Assembly: GCF_001957125.1 (NCBI RefSeq)
Contig: NZ_MPHJ01000006.1
Coordinates: 241,392 to 305,391, forward strand
DNA length: 64,000 nucleotides
From: Shewanella sp. UCD-KL12
Lineage (GTDB): Bacteria > Pseudomonadota > Gammaproteobacteria > Enterobacterales > Shewanellaceae
Direction of reading: 5' to 3'
The notes under the pieces are model-generated. The model was not told where the DNA came from. It made no database searches and was given only the letters and a program-made list of their open reading frames with translations. A program made the translations under genes and the position numbers. The first letter of the stretch is position 1. Each line of letters starts with the position of its first letter. Of the stretch, positions 57,090-64,000 are shown piece by piece.

Positions 57090-57102
57090 TAAAACGCTAA
57101 CC

Positions 57103-58353
57103 TTAGTTTTTATCTAATCCGAGCGCACTTCTTAACTGGCCAATGCTATTTAAATCACCTTGGCGACTTGCAGCAGTCAATGCTTGGGTTGGCGCATGAA
57201 TCAACTTATTAGTTAGCTTATTCGCTAACTCCAATATCAGCTGTTCACTGTCGCCACCTTGGGCTAACTTATTGATCGCTTTCTCAACAAGTTCATCTTT
57301 AATCGCCATACTGTTAGTGCGATATTCACGGATACTGTCGACCGACTCTAATGAGCGGACCCATTCCATGAACAGATGAGACTCTTCTTCAGCAATGACT
57401 TCAGCTTGCTCGGCAGCCTCTCGTCTCGAGGCCATATTCTGTTCAATGATGCTTTGCAGGTCATCCACTGTATAGAGGAAGGCATCGTCTAGCTCTGCAA
57501 CTTCGGCTTCAATATCACGTGGTACGGCAATATCTACGAGTAGCATAGGTTGATGACGACGCTGCTTAAGCGCTTTTTCTACCATGCCTTTACCGAGTAT
57601 CGGTAATGGGCTTGCTGTAGATGATATCACGATATCGGCTTGAGGGAGATACTCTGGTATCTGTTCGAGCGTAATTGCTGTTGCACCAAACTCTTCACAC
57701 ATGCCTTCGGCACGTGAAAGTGTACGGTTTGCAACGACCATAGAGGCCACACCATTATCTTTAAGATGCTTTGCGACCAACTCTATCGTCTCGCCAGCAC
57801 CGATAAGCAGCACTTTAGTCGCGCTCAATGCAGAGAAGATATGTTTTGCCATACTGACTGCGGCAAAAGCGACTGATACCGCTGCGGCACCGATCTCTGT
57901 TTCTGTTCTGACTTTTTTGGCAACTGAAAAGGTATTTTGAAATAGACGGTCCATGGTAATAGCAACCGTTCCAGCCTCTTTGGCTTTAACAAAAGACTGT
58001 TTCACCTGCCCAAGAATTTGCGGCTCACCTAAGATAAGAGAATCCAACCCTGAGGATACACGCATTAAATGCTGTGCAACGCCCTGCCCTTCAAAGCGGT
58101 AGAGACAGGACTCAACCTCTTCGTGGGAAAGTTGGTGATACTCTTCTAGCCAACGCGTAACGTCTGCTTCACTCGCCGTATTGGTATACAGCTCTGTGCG
58201 GTTACAGGTTGAAATGATCACAGCTTCGCCGGTTTGGGTGCACTTAGCCAGACTCTTCATAGCATCATGAATTTTATCTGGTGAAAATGCGACCTTTTCG
58301 CGTAGGTCTACCGTGGCTGTTTTATGATTAATACCGATTGCTACAAGGGTCAT
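57103..58353 (-). CDS. hemA: Glutamyl-tRNA reductase
   Basis: HemA reduces glutamyl-tRNA to glutamate-1-semialdehyde, the first step of haem synthesis. Motifs include STCNRTELY with the catalytic Cys, [18 protein letters not shown] and the NADPH fold [17 protein letters not shown]. The longest frame starts at 58383, but the ATG at 58351-58353 gives the family start [13 protein letters not shown] (416 residues). It is divergent from lolB with about 270 bp between. Confidence 0.97.
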   Translation of the reverse strand: MTLVAIGINHKTATVDLREKVAFSPDKIHDAMKSLAKCTQTGEAVIISTCNRTELYTNTASEADVTRWLEEYHQLSHEEVESCLYRFEGQGVAQHLMRVSSGLDSLILGEPQILGQVKQSFVKAKEAGTVAITMDRLFQNTFSVAKKVRTETEIGAAAVSVAFAAVSMAKHIFSALSATKVLLIGAGETIELVAKHLKDNGVASMVVANRTLSRAEGMCEEFGATAITLEQIPEYLPQADIVISSTASPLPILGKGMVEKALKQRRHQPMLLVDIAVPRDIEAEVAELDDAFLYTVDDLQSIIEQNMASRREAAEQAEVIAEEESHLFMEWVRSLESVDSIREYRTNSMAIKDELVEKAINKLAQGGDSEQLILELANKLTNKLIHAPTQALTAASRQGDLNSIGQLRSALGLDKN

Positions 58354-58625
58354 CTGACTCGTTCTGGTCTCTAGGCATCTCACTTATTGTCGGACATTCT
58401 ACTGAATTGGATGAACTAAAAACAGAATATGCTTAACAAAACCGAATAATAATCTCAATTCTTACCCATTTATCCAATTAAGATCACCACTTTCACCGTC
58501 TATATACTTAAGCATGTTACAAAGTTCATCCCCTTATACATTAAGTGGTACAGGCAAATTTTGTATTTTTCACTGGCATTCTTAGCACGCGTTCGTATCA
58601 TAGAGACCGACACTTACAGCTATAG

Positions 58626-59273
58626 ATGAATAATTTGAGCTATCTCACAAAAATGTTTGCACTGGCACTACTGTTGAGCTTAAGTTTGCTTACTGCTTGT
58701 ACAACAACGCCCTCTTACCTCACGCCAATTGATGTCGAAAACGTCGCTCAAGCACAATCTTGGGAGATGAAAGGAAGACTCGCGGTTAAAACACCTGATG
58801 ATAATCTAAGTAGTAATATCTATTGGCTGCACACTACAGACAGAGATGAATTACGACTCACCACTCCCTTAGGGACAACGGTGCTGACCTTAGTGAGTCA
58901 GCAAGGTGAAACCACACTCGAAGTCGACGGTAAACAATATCAGCATCACGATGCGCAACAGCTGCTTAGTAATGTCACAGGCTGGTCTATTCCTGTTGAC
59001 GCCTTGCCATTATGGATCACTGGGCAAGTAGCGCCTGAAGATGATGTCACCTCCAGTGATCAGCAAATGAGGCCTAAACGACTTGTAACCCCCAAGCATT
59101 CACCAACATGGCAAGTTGAATTTAAAAGTTGGCAGCAACAAAGCGGCGCAGAATTACCAAGACTACTTCAGCTGCGCCGAGGTGCACTCAGCTTGAAATT
59201 ACAGATTAGTCAGTGGCAAGCATTAACGACTGATAAGCAAGACCAATTAGATAATTTACCGAAAGTTGATTAA
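58626..59273 (+). CDS. lolB: Outer-membrane lipoprotein receptor LolB
   Basis: LolB accepts lipoproteins from LolA and inserts them in the outer membrane. The 215-residue protein has a lipobox LLTACTTT (Cys25), then the LolB strings [38 protein letters not shown] and [21 protein letters not shown]. It is the first gene of the lolB-ispE-prs unit. Confidence 0.95.
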   Translation: MNNLSYLTKMFALALLLSLSLLTACTTTPSYLTPIDVENVAQAQSWEMKGRLAVKTPDDNLSSNIYWLHTTDRDELRLTTPLGTTVLTLVSQQGETTLEVDGKQYQHHDAQQLLSNVTGWSIPVDALPLWITGQVAPEDDVTSSDQQMRPKRLVTPKHSPTWQVEFKSWQQQSGAELPRLLQLRRGALSLKLQISQWQALTTDKQDQLDNLPKVD

Positions 59274-59280
59274 GCCGAAT

Positions 59281-60150
59281 ATGAGTAAGTACAGTGAACA
59301 AACTAGCCGTTCAACGGCCTGGCCAGCGCCAGCCAAACTAAACCTTTTTCTCCATGTTAATAATAGACGTGAAGATGGCTACCATGAACTACAAACCTTG
59401 TTTCAGTTTATAGACCATTGTGACCTGCTAGATTTTCAAGTAGCCCAAGATGCTAAGTTGACCTTGCACTCAAATCTTGGCAATGCTGTTGCAGATAGCG
59501 ATAACTTAATTCTCCTTGCCGCAAAATCCCTACAAAAATATAGCGGTACTGATTTAGGCGCGGAGATTTGGCTCGATAAACGTCTACCAATGGGAGGCGG
59601 GATCGGCGGAGGTTCATCTGATGCAGCCACAACTTTAGTCGCACTAAACGCCCTTTGGGAAACCGGGTTATCTAAAGAAGAATTAATGCAAATTGGCGTA
59701 AAGCTTGGCGCTGATGTTCCTGTTTTTATTAATGGTTTATCATCTTTTGCAGAAGGTGTTGGCGAGAAACTTATCAGCGTGAAACCTACCGAATATTGGT
59801 ACCTAGTTTTAACGCCCGATGTACATGTATCCACAGCAGCAGTGTTCCAAGACCCTCTTCTACCAAGAGATACTCCAAAGCTTGATCTTGAGGTACTGAT
59901 GACTAGTTCTTGGCAAAATGATTGCCAAGAACTAGTCTGTAAACACCACCCTCAAGTTGCCAAAGCCTTGGGCTGGCTGATAGAATATGCGCCGTCTAGA
60001 ATGACTGGCACCGGAGCATGTGTTTTCGGTCAGTTTGAAAAACAGCAGCAAGCATTAGATATCATGGCGAAACTACCGCCACAGATGACTGGCTTTGTCG
60101 CTAAAGGGACAAATATTTCACCTTTAGAGCTGAGATTATCTCAACTTTAA
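59281..60150 (+). CDS. ispE: 4-diphosphocytidyl-2-C-methyl-D-erythritol kinase IspE
   Basis: IspE phosphorylates CDP-methylerythritol in the MEP isoprenoid pathway. It has the GHMP-kinase motifs [12 protein letters not shown], the phosphate-binding [18 protein letters not shown] and [16 protein letters not shown] at 59266 opens a longer frame, but the ATG at 59281 gives the family start and lies 7 bp after the lolB stop. Codons 207-219 hold a 16-bp perfect inverted repeat. Confidence 0.96.
   Translation: MSKYSEQTSRSTAWPAPAKLNLFLHVNNRREDGYHELQTLFQFIDHCDLLDFQVAQDAKLTLHSNLGNAVADSDNLILLAAKSLQKYSGTDLGAEIWLDKRLPMGGGIGGGSSDAATTLVALNALWETGLSKEELMQIGVKLGADVPVFINGLSSFAEGVGEKLISVKPTEYWYLVLTPDVHVSTAAVFQDPLLPRDTPKLDLEVLMTSSWQNDCQELVCKHHPQVAKALGWLIEYAPSRMTGTGACVFGQFEKQQQALDIMAKLPPQMTGFVAKGTNISPLELRLSQL
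59901..59937. repeat. Perfect 16-bp inverted repeat inside ispE
   Basis: GACTAGTTCTTGGCAA (59901-59916), loop AATGA and TTGCCAAGAACTAGTC (59922-59937) are exact reverse complements. The segment codes for [12 protein letters not shown], in a variable part of IspE, so it does not break the reading frame. It would form a very stable hairpin in both DNA and mRNA. Confidence 0.92.
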
Positions 60151-60217
60151 AACACTTCTGGAGGGAGCTTGACTCTCTTCAGCCACAAAAATGAAGCATA
60201 CGCCTGAGGTTCATACA

Positions 60218-61165
60218 GTGCCTGACATTAAACTTTTTGCCGGTAACGCCACACCTGGTCTAGCTAAGAAGATAGCCGATCGTCTATTTTGTAAACTTGG
60301 AGACGCAGAAGTAGGCGTATTCAGTGACGGCGAAATCAGTGTCCAGATAAATGAAAATGTACGTGGTGCGGATGTATTCATCATTCAATCTACTTGTGCA
60401 CCGACTAACGATAACCTAATGGAACTTATCGTCATGGTTGATGCACTACGTCGTGCTTCTGCTGGACGTATTACCGCAGTAATTCCTTACTTCGGTTATG
60501 CCCGTCAAGATCGTCGTGTTCGTAGTGCCCGTGTACCTATTACAGCTAAAGTTGTTGCTGACTTCCTTTCAAGTGTCGGTGTTGACCGTGTATTGACATG
60601 TGATCTACACGCTGAACAGATCCAGGGCTTCTTTGACGTTCCTGTTGATAACGTATTTGGTAGCCCAGTGCTATTAGAAGATATGTTAGAGAAGAAGCTT
60701 GAGAACCCTGTAGTGGTTTCACCAGATATCGGTGGTGTTGTACGTGCTCGTGCAGTCGCTAAACTGCTTGATGATTCAGATCTGGCTATTATCGATAAGC
60801 GTCGCCCACAAGCAAACGTTGCTCAAGTTATGCATATCATAGGTGATGTTCAAGGCCGCGACTGTATCATTGTTGATGATATGATTGATACGGGTGGAAC
60901 ACTTTGTAAAGCTGCTGAAGCTCTTAAAGAGCACGGTGCTAATCGTGTATTCGCTTATGCAACTCACCCTGTTTTCTCTGGTAATGCAGCGAAAAACTTA
61001 GCTGAATCAGTTATCGATGAAGTGATCGTTACAGATACGATTCCACTTACACCTGAGATAGCTGCTATCGACAAAGTTTCACAGTTAACTATGTCGACTG
61101 TTATGGCTGAAGCGATTCGCCGTGTAAGCAACGAAGAGTCAATCTCTGCGATGTTTAAGCACTAA
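60218..61165 (+). CDS. prs: Ribose-phosphate pyrophosphokinase
   Basis: Prs makes PRPP from ribose 5-phosphate and ATP for nucleotide, His and Trp synthesis. The sequence matches the family throughout, including [10 protein letters not shown], the metal-binding [12 protein letters not shown] and the PRPP loop [12 protein letters not shown] longer frame opens at 60191, but GAGG lies 8 nt before the GTG at 60218, which gives the normal start PDIKLFAGN and a length of 315 residues, equal to E. coli. It is the third gene of the lolB-ispE-prs unit. Confidence 0.97.
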   Translation: MPDIKLFAGNATPGLAKKIADRLFCKLGDAEVGVFSDGEISVQINENVRGADVFIIQSTCAPTNDNLMELIVMVDALRRASAGRITAVIPYFGYARQDRRVRSARVPITAKVVADFLSSVGVDRVLTCDLHAEQIQGFFDVPVDNVFGSPVLLEDMLEKKLENPVVVSPDIGGVVRARAVAKLLDDSDLAIIDKRRPQANVAQVMHIIGDVQGRDCIIVDDMIDTGGTLCKAAEALKEHGANRVFAYATHPVFSGNAAKNLAESVIDEVIVTDTIPLTPEIAAIDKVSQLTMSTVMAEAIRRVSNEESISAMFKH

Positions 61166-61190
61166 TAACTTAGATTTAGGTTATTAAGTT

Positions 61191-61216
61191 AAAGGCACTC
61201 ATTGAGTGCCTTTTTT
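61191..61216 (+). terminator. prs terminator
   Basis: AAAGGCACTC, loop ATT and GAGTGCCTTT form a perfect 10-bp stem followed by a T-run. It ends the lolB-ispE-prs transcript. Confidence 0.95.
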
Positions 61217-61249
61217 TACAGCTTAGATTTAGCGTGACCTAGCCATAAT

Positions 61250-63052
61250 TCACAATCTAACTAATGTTAATAGCTCTGTGTCTGGTACAGGCTTTGAGTA
61301 CAGGTACCCTTGAAACCTGTCGACCCCTTCTTCTTCAAGTATTTCTCGTTGAGTCTCAAACTCAACACCTTCAGCTACTGTGGTTAGGCCTAAGTTTTGC
61401 CCTAGTTGAACTATGGTCCTTACAATCATCCTATCATTATGATTACTATCGCAGTTATCTACAAAGCTCTTGTCTATTTTAAGCGTATCCACTGGCAGCT
61501 TGGTTAAATAAGCTAATGAAGAATAAGCAACACCAAAGTCATCAATGGCAATTCTAATCCCAAGTTTTTTAAAAGCTTGGAACTTCTCAACATAGAGTTC
61601 AGGTGACTCCATGATAGCAGTCTCTGTCAGTTCAAACTCAAGCCAATTAGCGTCTACCCCAGTCCTATCAATAACCTCTGTCACAGCGTTTACCAAACCT
61701 GACTGCTGTATCTGTATTGCAGATACGTTCACTGATACATAAAACTCGCCCTCAGTTTCTTGCCATTTGGCAAGCTGCTGACAAGCTTTAGTCAAAACCC
61801 ATAAACCGATTGGTACAATCATTCCTGATGATTCAGCAATAGGAATAAACTCTGCAGGACTGACAGAGCCAAGCTCTGGGTGCTGCCATCGTATCAAGGC
61901 TTCAACCCCTTTCACCTTACCAGTAGTAAGACACACTTTAGGCTGGTAAACCAAATACAGTTGCTCGTCATCGATAGCACGTTTTAACTGATCCTCAATC
62001 TCAAACTGTCTAATAGCCGTTTCAAACATGCCTCTTTCAAAATAGGCATAATTATTCTTGCCATGAGTTTTGCAATCAAGCATTGCTAGGTCGGCGTTGC
62101 GAAGTAGTACATCAACTTCTTTAGCATCATAGGGAAAAAGTGAAATCCCCACAGTTGGGGTGATAGTCTGAACACACCGCTTTAATCTATATTGAGAGGT
62201 ACTCTCATCAAACATTTTGCTTATGACAGCTGCAATCTGGCTTTGTAGTGCAGCTTGCCCTTCCCCTCCAGAAACCAACATACAGAACTCGTCGCCCCCT
62301 AAACGATAAACGGACGCACCATTGCAGCTGCACTTCATCAGCCTATAAGCGACCTCAGCAAGCAACTGATCGCCTATTTCATGGCCAAACTGATCATTAA
62401 TGCGTTTAAAATCATCTAAGTCGATCAGGACAAGTGCAAAATCATAATGGCTATTCCCCTGCCAACGTTGAAAGTTTTCTTGCAGTTGTTGATGAAACGC
62501 CTTCCGATTTGGGATCAAAGTTAAATCATCAGTTAAGCTCTGCTCTTTAAAGAACTGAGATTGCATCTTAGTCTTATATTGATAAAAGGACATGACAGTG
62601 GCAAAAGTTGCAATAACAACGACCTCAATGCAGTCTTCAATAAAATCCACAAGTTCATGATTATCTAATGAGGGGAAGTAAGTTAACAGTAGTAAAATAG
62701 AAACAGGTATTGGCCAAAGAGAGTGAGGAAAAATGAGGATATAGAGCAGAGGAATAAGTATAAACCCCTCCTCAATCGCCTCAACATCGGCAGGAAATGT
62801 CATCCCTAGCACTAATATCAGCAATAAGGCCAAGATAGCGAAAGCTCTTTTCACTAACAAGCGTGAGTGATACCTAGAAACACACAATAAAAGTGGAAAC
62901 AGCAGATAACTTAAGGAAAGGAGGTGATTATCATGGAGAGTGACAAGCACCAATGTTACTAGTAGTACTAGCAGTAAAAATAAACCATTCATAAAATGGT
63001 GAATATTAGCTTTAAAAAAATACAATATTGGTGTGTCGACTAGCGCCTTCAA
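61250..63052 (-). CDS. Membrane GGDEF-EAL protein (cyclic di-GMP turnover)
   Basis: The 600-residue protein has an N-terminal membrane region of about five to six helices (residues 15-165) with no recognised sensor domain, a GGDEF domain (about 180-335; VYRLGGDEFCMLV) and an EAL domain (about 355-600; GVEALIRWQHP, VNVSAIQIQ, ELTETAIM, IDDFGVAYSSLAYL, TLKIDKSFV). All EAL metal-binding residues appear present, so phosphodiesterase activity is likely; the GGDEF loop is intact but the I-site reads CNGA instead of RxxD. The net activity cannot be decided. It is transcribed alone. Confidence 0.93.
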   Translation of the reverse strand: MKALVDTPILYFFKANIHHFMNGLFLLLVLLVTLVLVTLHDNHLLSLSYLLFPLLLCVSRYHSRLLVKRAFAILALLLILVLGMTFPADVEAIEEGFILIPLLYILIFPHSLWPIPVSILLLLTYFPSLDNHELVDFIEDCIEVVVIATFATVMSFYQYKTKMQSQFFKEQSLTDDLTLIPNRKAFHQQLQENFQRWQGNSHYDFALVLIDLDDFKRINDQFGHEIGDQLLAEVAYRLMKCSCNGASVYRLGGDEFCMLVSGGEGQAALQSQIAAVISKMFDESTSQYRLKRCVQTITPTVGISLFPYDAKEVDVLLRNADLAMLDCKTHGKNNYAYFERGMFETAIRQFEIEDQLKRAIDDEQLYLVYQPKVCLTTGKVKGVEALIRWQHPELGSVSPAEFIPIAESSGMIVPIGLWVLTKACQQLAKWQETEGEFYVSVNVSAIQIQQSGLVNAVTEVIDRTGVDANWLEFELTETAIMESPELYVEKFQAFKKLGIRIAIDDFGVAYSSLAYLTKLPVDTLKIDKSFVDNCDSNHNDRMIVRTIVQLGQNLGLTTVAEGVEFETQREILEEEGVDRFQGYLYSKPVPDTELLTLVRL

Positions 63053-63381
63053 ATATTGACCTCGATAATCTACTGATTTAAGCGATTCAATGTGTAACTA
63101 GATACATTTTTATATTACACCAGAGGAGGCATTTATCAAGCGAGTACATTTAGTAAGAAGTTAATACTATAGGTATAACAATAGAAGAACTCATAGCAAT
63201 ATGAATATAGTGAATGGAAAGAAAAGAGGATCGAGACACAACTTACGCACAGTTACCACACTCAACACATTGATAGTAACTCACAGGGGCTTAGTAGCAC
63301 TTCTTAGGTTTGCGGCACCACTTTTCTACACCAGAATTCTATTCCTGTACCGCACAAACTCCCGCTAATAAACTCAAGAGC

Positions 63382-63406
63382 GAAAGCAGTATATTCAAGA
63401 CACAAA
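63382..63406. repeat. Short repeat flanking decayed tRNA-like sequence (copy of 63609-63633)
   Basis: GAAAGCAGTATATTCAAGA occurs at 63382-63400 and again from 63609, with matching continuation ACA/TACAAA. On the minus strand it reads TCTTGAATATACTGCTTTC, containing TATACT, a good -10 box for a stable-RNA promoter. Each copy lies just upstream (on the minus strand) of a GCGGGAG sequence that starts a tRNA-Leu-like segment. Confidence 0.75.
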
Positions 63407-63434
63407 AAAGCCCGTCATAAAGACAGGCTTTTTC
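63404..63434. terminator. Terminator downstream of the tRNA-Leu-like pseudogene
   Basis: AAAAAGCCCGTC, loop ATAAA and GACAGGCTTTTT form a stem with one C-A mismatch and A/T tails. The first 21 bases recur exactly at 63682-63702, where the second arm is missing and other sequence begins. Confidence 0.85.
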
Positions 63435-63460
63435 GTTATAAACTTTTCATTGATAAGGAG

Positions 63461-63572
63461 TGGTACGGGAAGAGAGACCCCTCTCTATTTCTAAGTGCGT
63501 ATCACACCTTACGGCACCAGAACCTAAAGCTGCATGTCTACCCTATGTTCTAACTTAGAGTACCACTCCCGC
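63461..63572 (-). pseudogene. Degenerate tRNA-Leu (UAG)-like sequence
   Basis: On the minus strand the segment starts GCGGGAGTGGTA and ends CTTCCCGTACCA, as an acceptor stem with 3' CCA. In between are GTAGACATGCAG, the anticodon-loop-like CTTTAGGTTCTGG (TAG in place) and the variable arm GTGCCGTAAGGTGTG, all close to tRNA-Leu(UAG). Extra bases separate the D-arm from the acceptor and the variable arm from the T-arm, and no GTTCAA T-loop is found, so it is probably not functional. Confidence 0.65.
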
Positions 63573-63608
63573 ACTGCATCATGCCTCCCCCTTAATAAGA
63601 TCACGGGG

Positions 63609-63633
63609 GAAAGCAGTATATTCAAGATACAAA
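63609..63633. repeat. Second copy of the tRNA-flanking repeat
   Basis: Matches 63382-63406 with one substitution (GATACAAA against GACACAAA), at an offset of 227 bp. It marks a duplicated tRNA-locus unit, the second one preceded by GGGGGA. Confidence 0.75.
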
Positions 63634-63702
63634 GCCTATTTCACTCTATCCATGAGAAATTGCCACAAATGTTCCAGGAACAAAAAAGCCCGTCATAAAG
63701 AC

Positions 63703-64000
63703 TAATGCTATTCGGATAAGCACTACTGCTTATATTTAAGTGGATAGCGGCTGGGTATATAGAGCACTGAACGTGGATATGTTCGGTGCTTTCTTTTATC
63801 TGGAAGGATAAAGTGTTTTATATCGGCCCGCATTTGCTTCAGCTTAGCTGGCAACTTCCCATCAGGTGATAAAGCAAGCCATCTTAATTGAGTGTCTATC
63901 AAGCTTATCGCTGCGGTAAAGCTAATACGGGTGGGTGCAACTTTGGCTTCTTTTGCTATCGCTACCATTTCTAAGCGAACCAGATTATAAGCGATAAGCA
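63703..64000 (-). mobile_element. 3' part of an IS4-family insertion sequence (cut by window)
   Basis: The reading frame that stops at 63723 and is open to the right window edge encodes about 91 residues of a transposase C-terminus: AYNLVRLEMVAIAKEAKVAPTRISFTAA, LKQMRADIKHFILPDKRKHRTYPRSVL and SRYPLKYK. These strings are typical of IS4-type transposases. The catalytic core lies outside the window. Sequence outside the gene departs from the local terminator repeat at 63703 (TAATGCTATTCGGATAAG), which I take as the IS end. A target duplication cannot be checked because the other end is missing. Confidence 0.85.

Noticed and set aside
63461..63572. A functional tRNA-Leu gene
   Set aside because: Insertions near the D-arm and before the T-arm and the missing T-loop sequence make a normal cloverleaf unlikely.

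Overview
The window looks like a chromosomal segment of a marine gammaproteobacterium, most probably Shewanella. This rests on gene content and order read from the proteins: nqrABCDEF-apbE-nqrM, paired bacterioferritin genes, luxS, a DctPQM TRAP system, and the blocks hemA-prfA-prmC / lolB-ispE-prs with sirB2-sirB1-kdsA nearby. No database search was possible, so the species is not assigned.

Layout. 1-6.2 kb: the 3'-truncated end of a PsiE-like membrane protein gene, a LysR regulator, a chemoreceptor, two bacterioferritin genes behind a Fur-like palindrome, and a diguanylate cyclase. 6.3-6.5 kb: a non-coding inverted-repeat element (MITE-like) that recurs at 21.9 kb and, degraded, at 34.1 kb. 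6.6-13.9 kb: the complete Na+-NQR operon with its flavin transferase ApbE and maturation factor NqrM. 14.5-19.2 kb: luxS, a TRAP transporter operon interrupted by a 79-bp tandem array, and bolA. 19.4-29.9 kb: an unknown lipoprotein, a short LysR protein, an AlkB-like oxygenase, rlmG, two paralogous outer-membrane beta-barrels around a DUF2804 gene, a YajG-like lipoprotein, a periplasmic cyclophilin and an AmpG-type permease. 30.1-34.1 kb: a stress cluster (GST, zinc-less reductase, Ohr, DJ-1/PfpI) facing a divergent LysR gene across a near-perfect palindrome. 34.4-46.2 kb: small membrane proteins, yajQ, panE, an NSS transporter with its 37-residue MetS-like subunit, the divergent hdfR-maoP pair, a QEGLA-motif metallopeptidase, a PAP2 phosphatase and EamA and AbgT transporters. 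46.3-61.2 kb: kdsA and a DUF819 gene, both with duplicated 3' ends, sirB1-sirB2, a four-gene accessory segment (LysR, GNAT, PQQ-like propeller lipoprotein, CadC-like regulator), prmC-prfA-hemA, then lolB-ispE-prs. 61.2-64 kb: a GGDEF-EAL protein, decayed tRNA-Leu-like sequence with repeated flanks, and the C-terminal part of an IS4-type transposase that seems to have inserted into a copy of the local terminator.

How genes work together. NqrA-F form the Na+-pumping quinone reductase, ApbE attaches FMN to NqrB and NqrC, and NqrM helps iron-site assembly. The two bacterioferritins look complementary, one keeping the ferroxidase ligands and the other the haem-ligand Met. The GST/reductase/Ohr/DJ-1 genes look like one electrophile and peroxide defence unit under a LysR switch. 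HemA, PrfA and PrmC link haem synthesis and release-factor methylation.

The most unusual signals are structural rather than a new multi-gene system: three tandem duplications, two of which copy the 3' end of the adjacent gene including its stop codon, a MITE-like family with two internal hairpin arms, a 16-bp perfect inverted repeat inside ispE, and the decayed tRNA-Leu locus.
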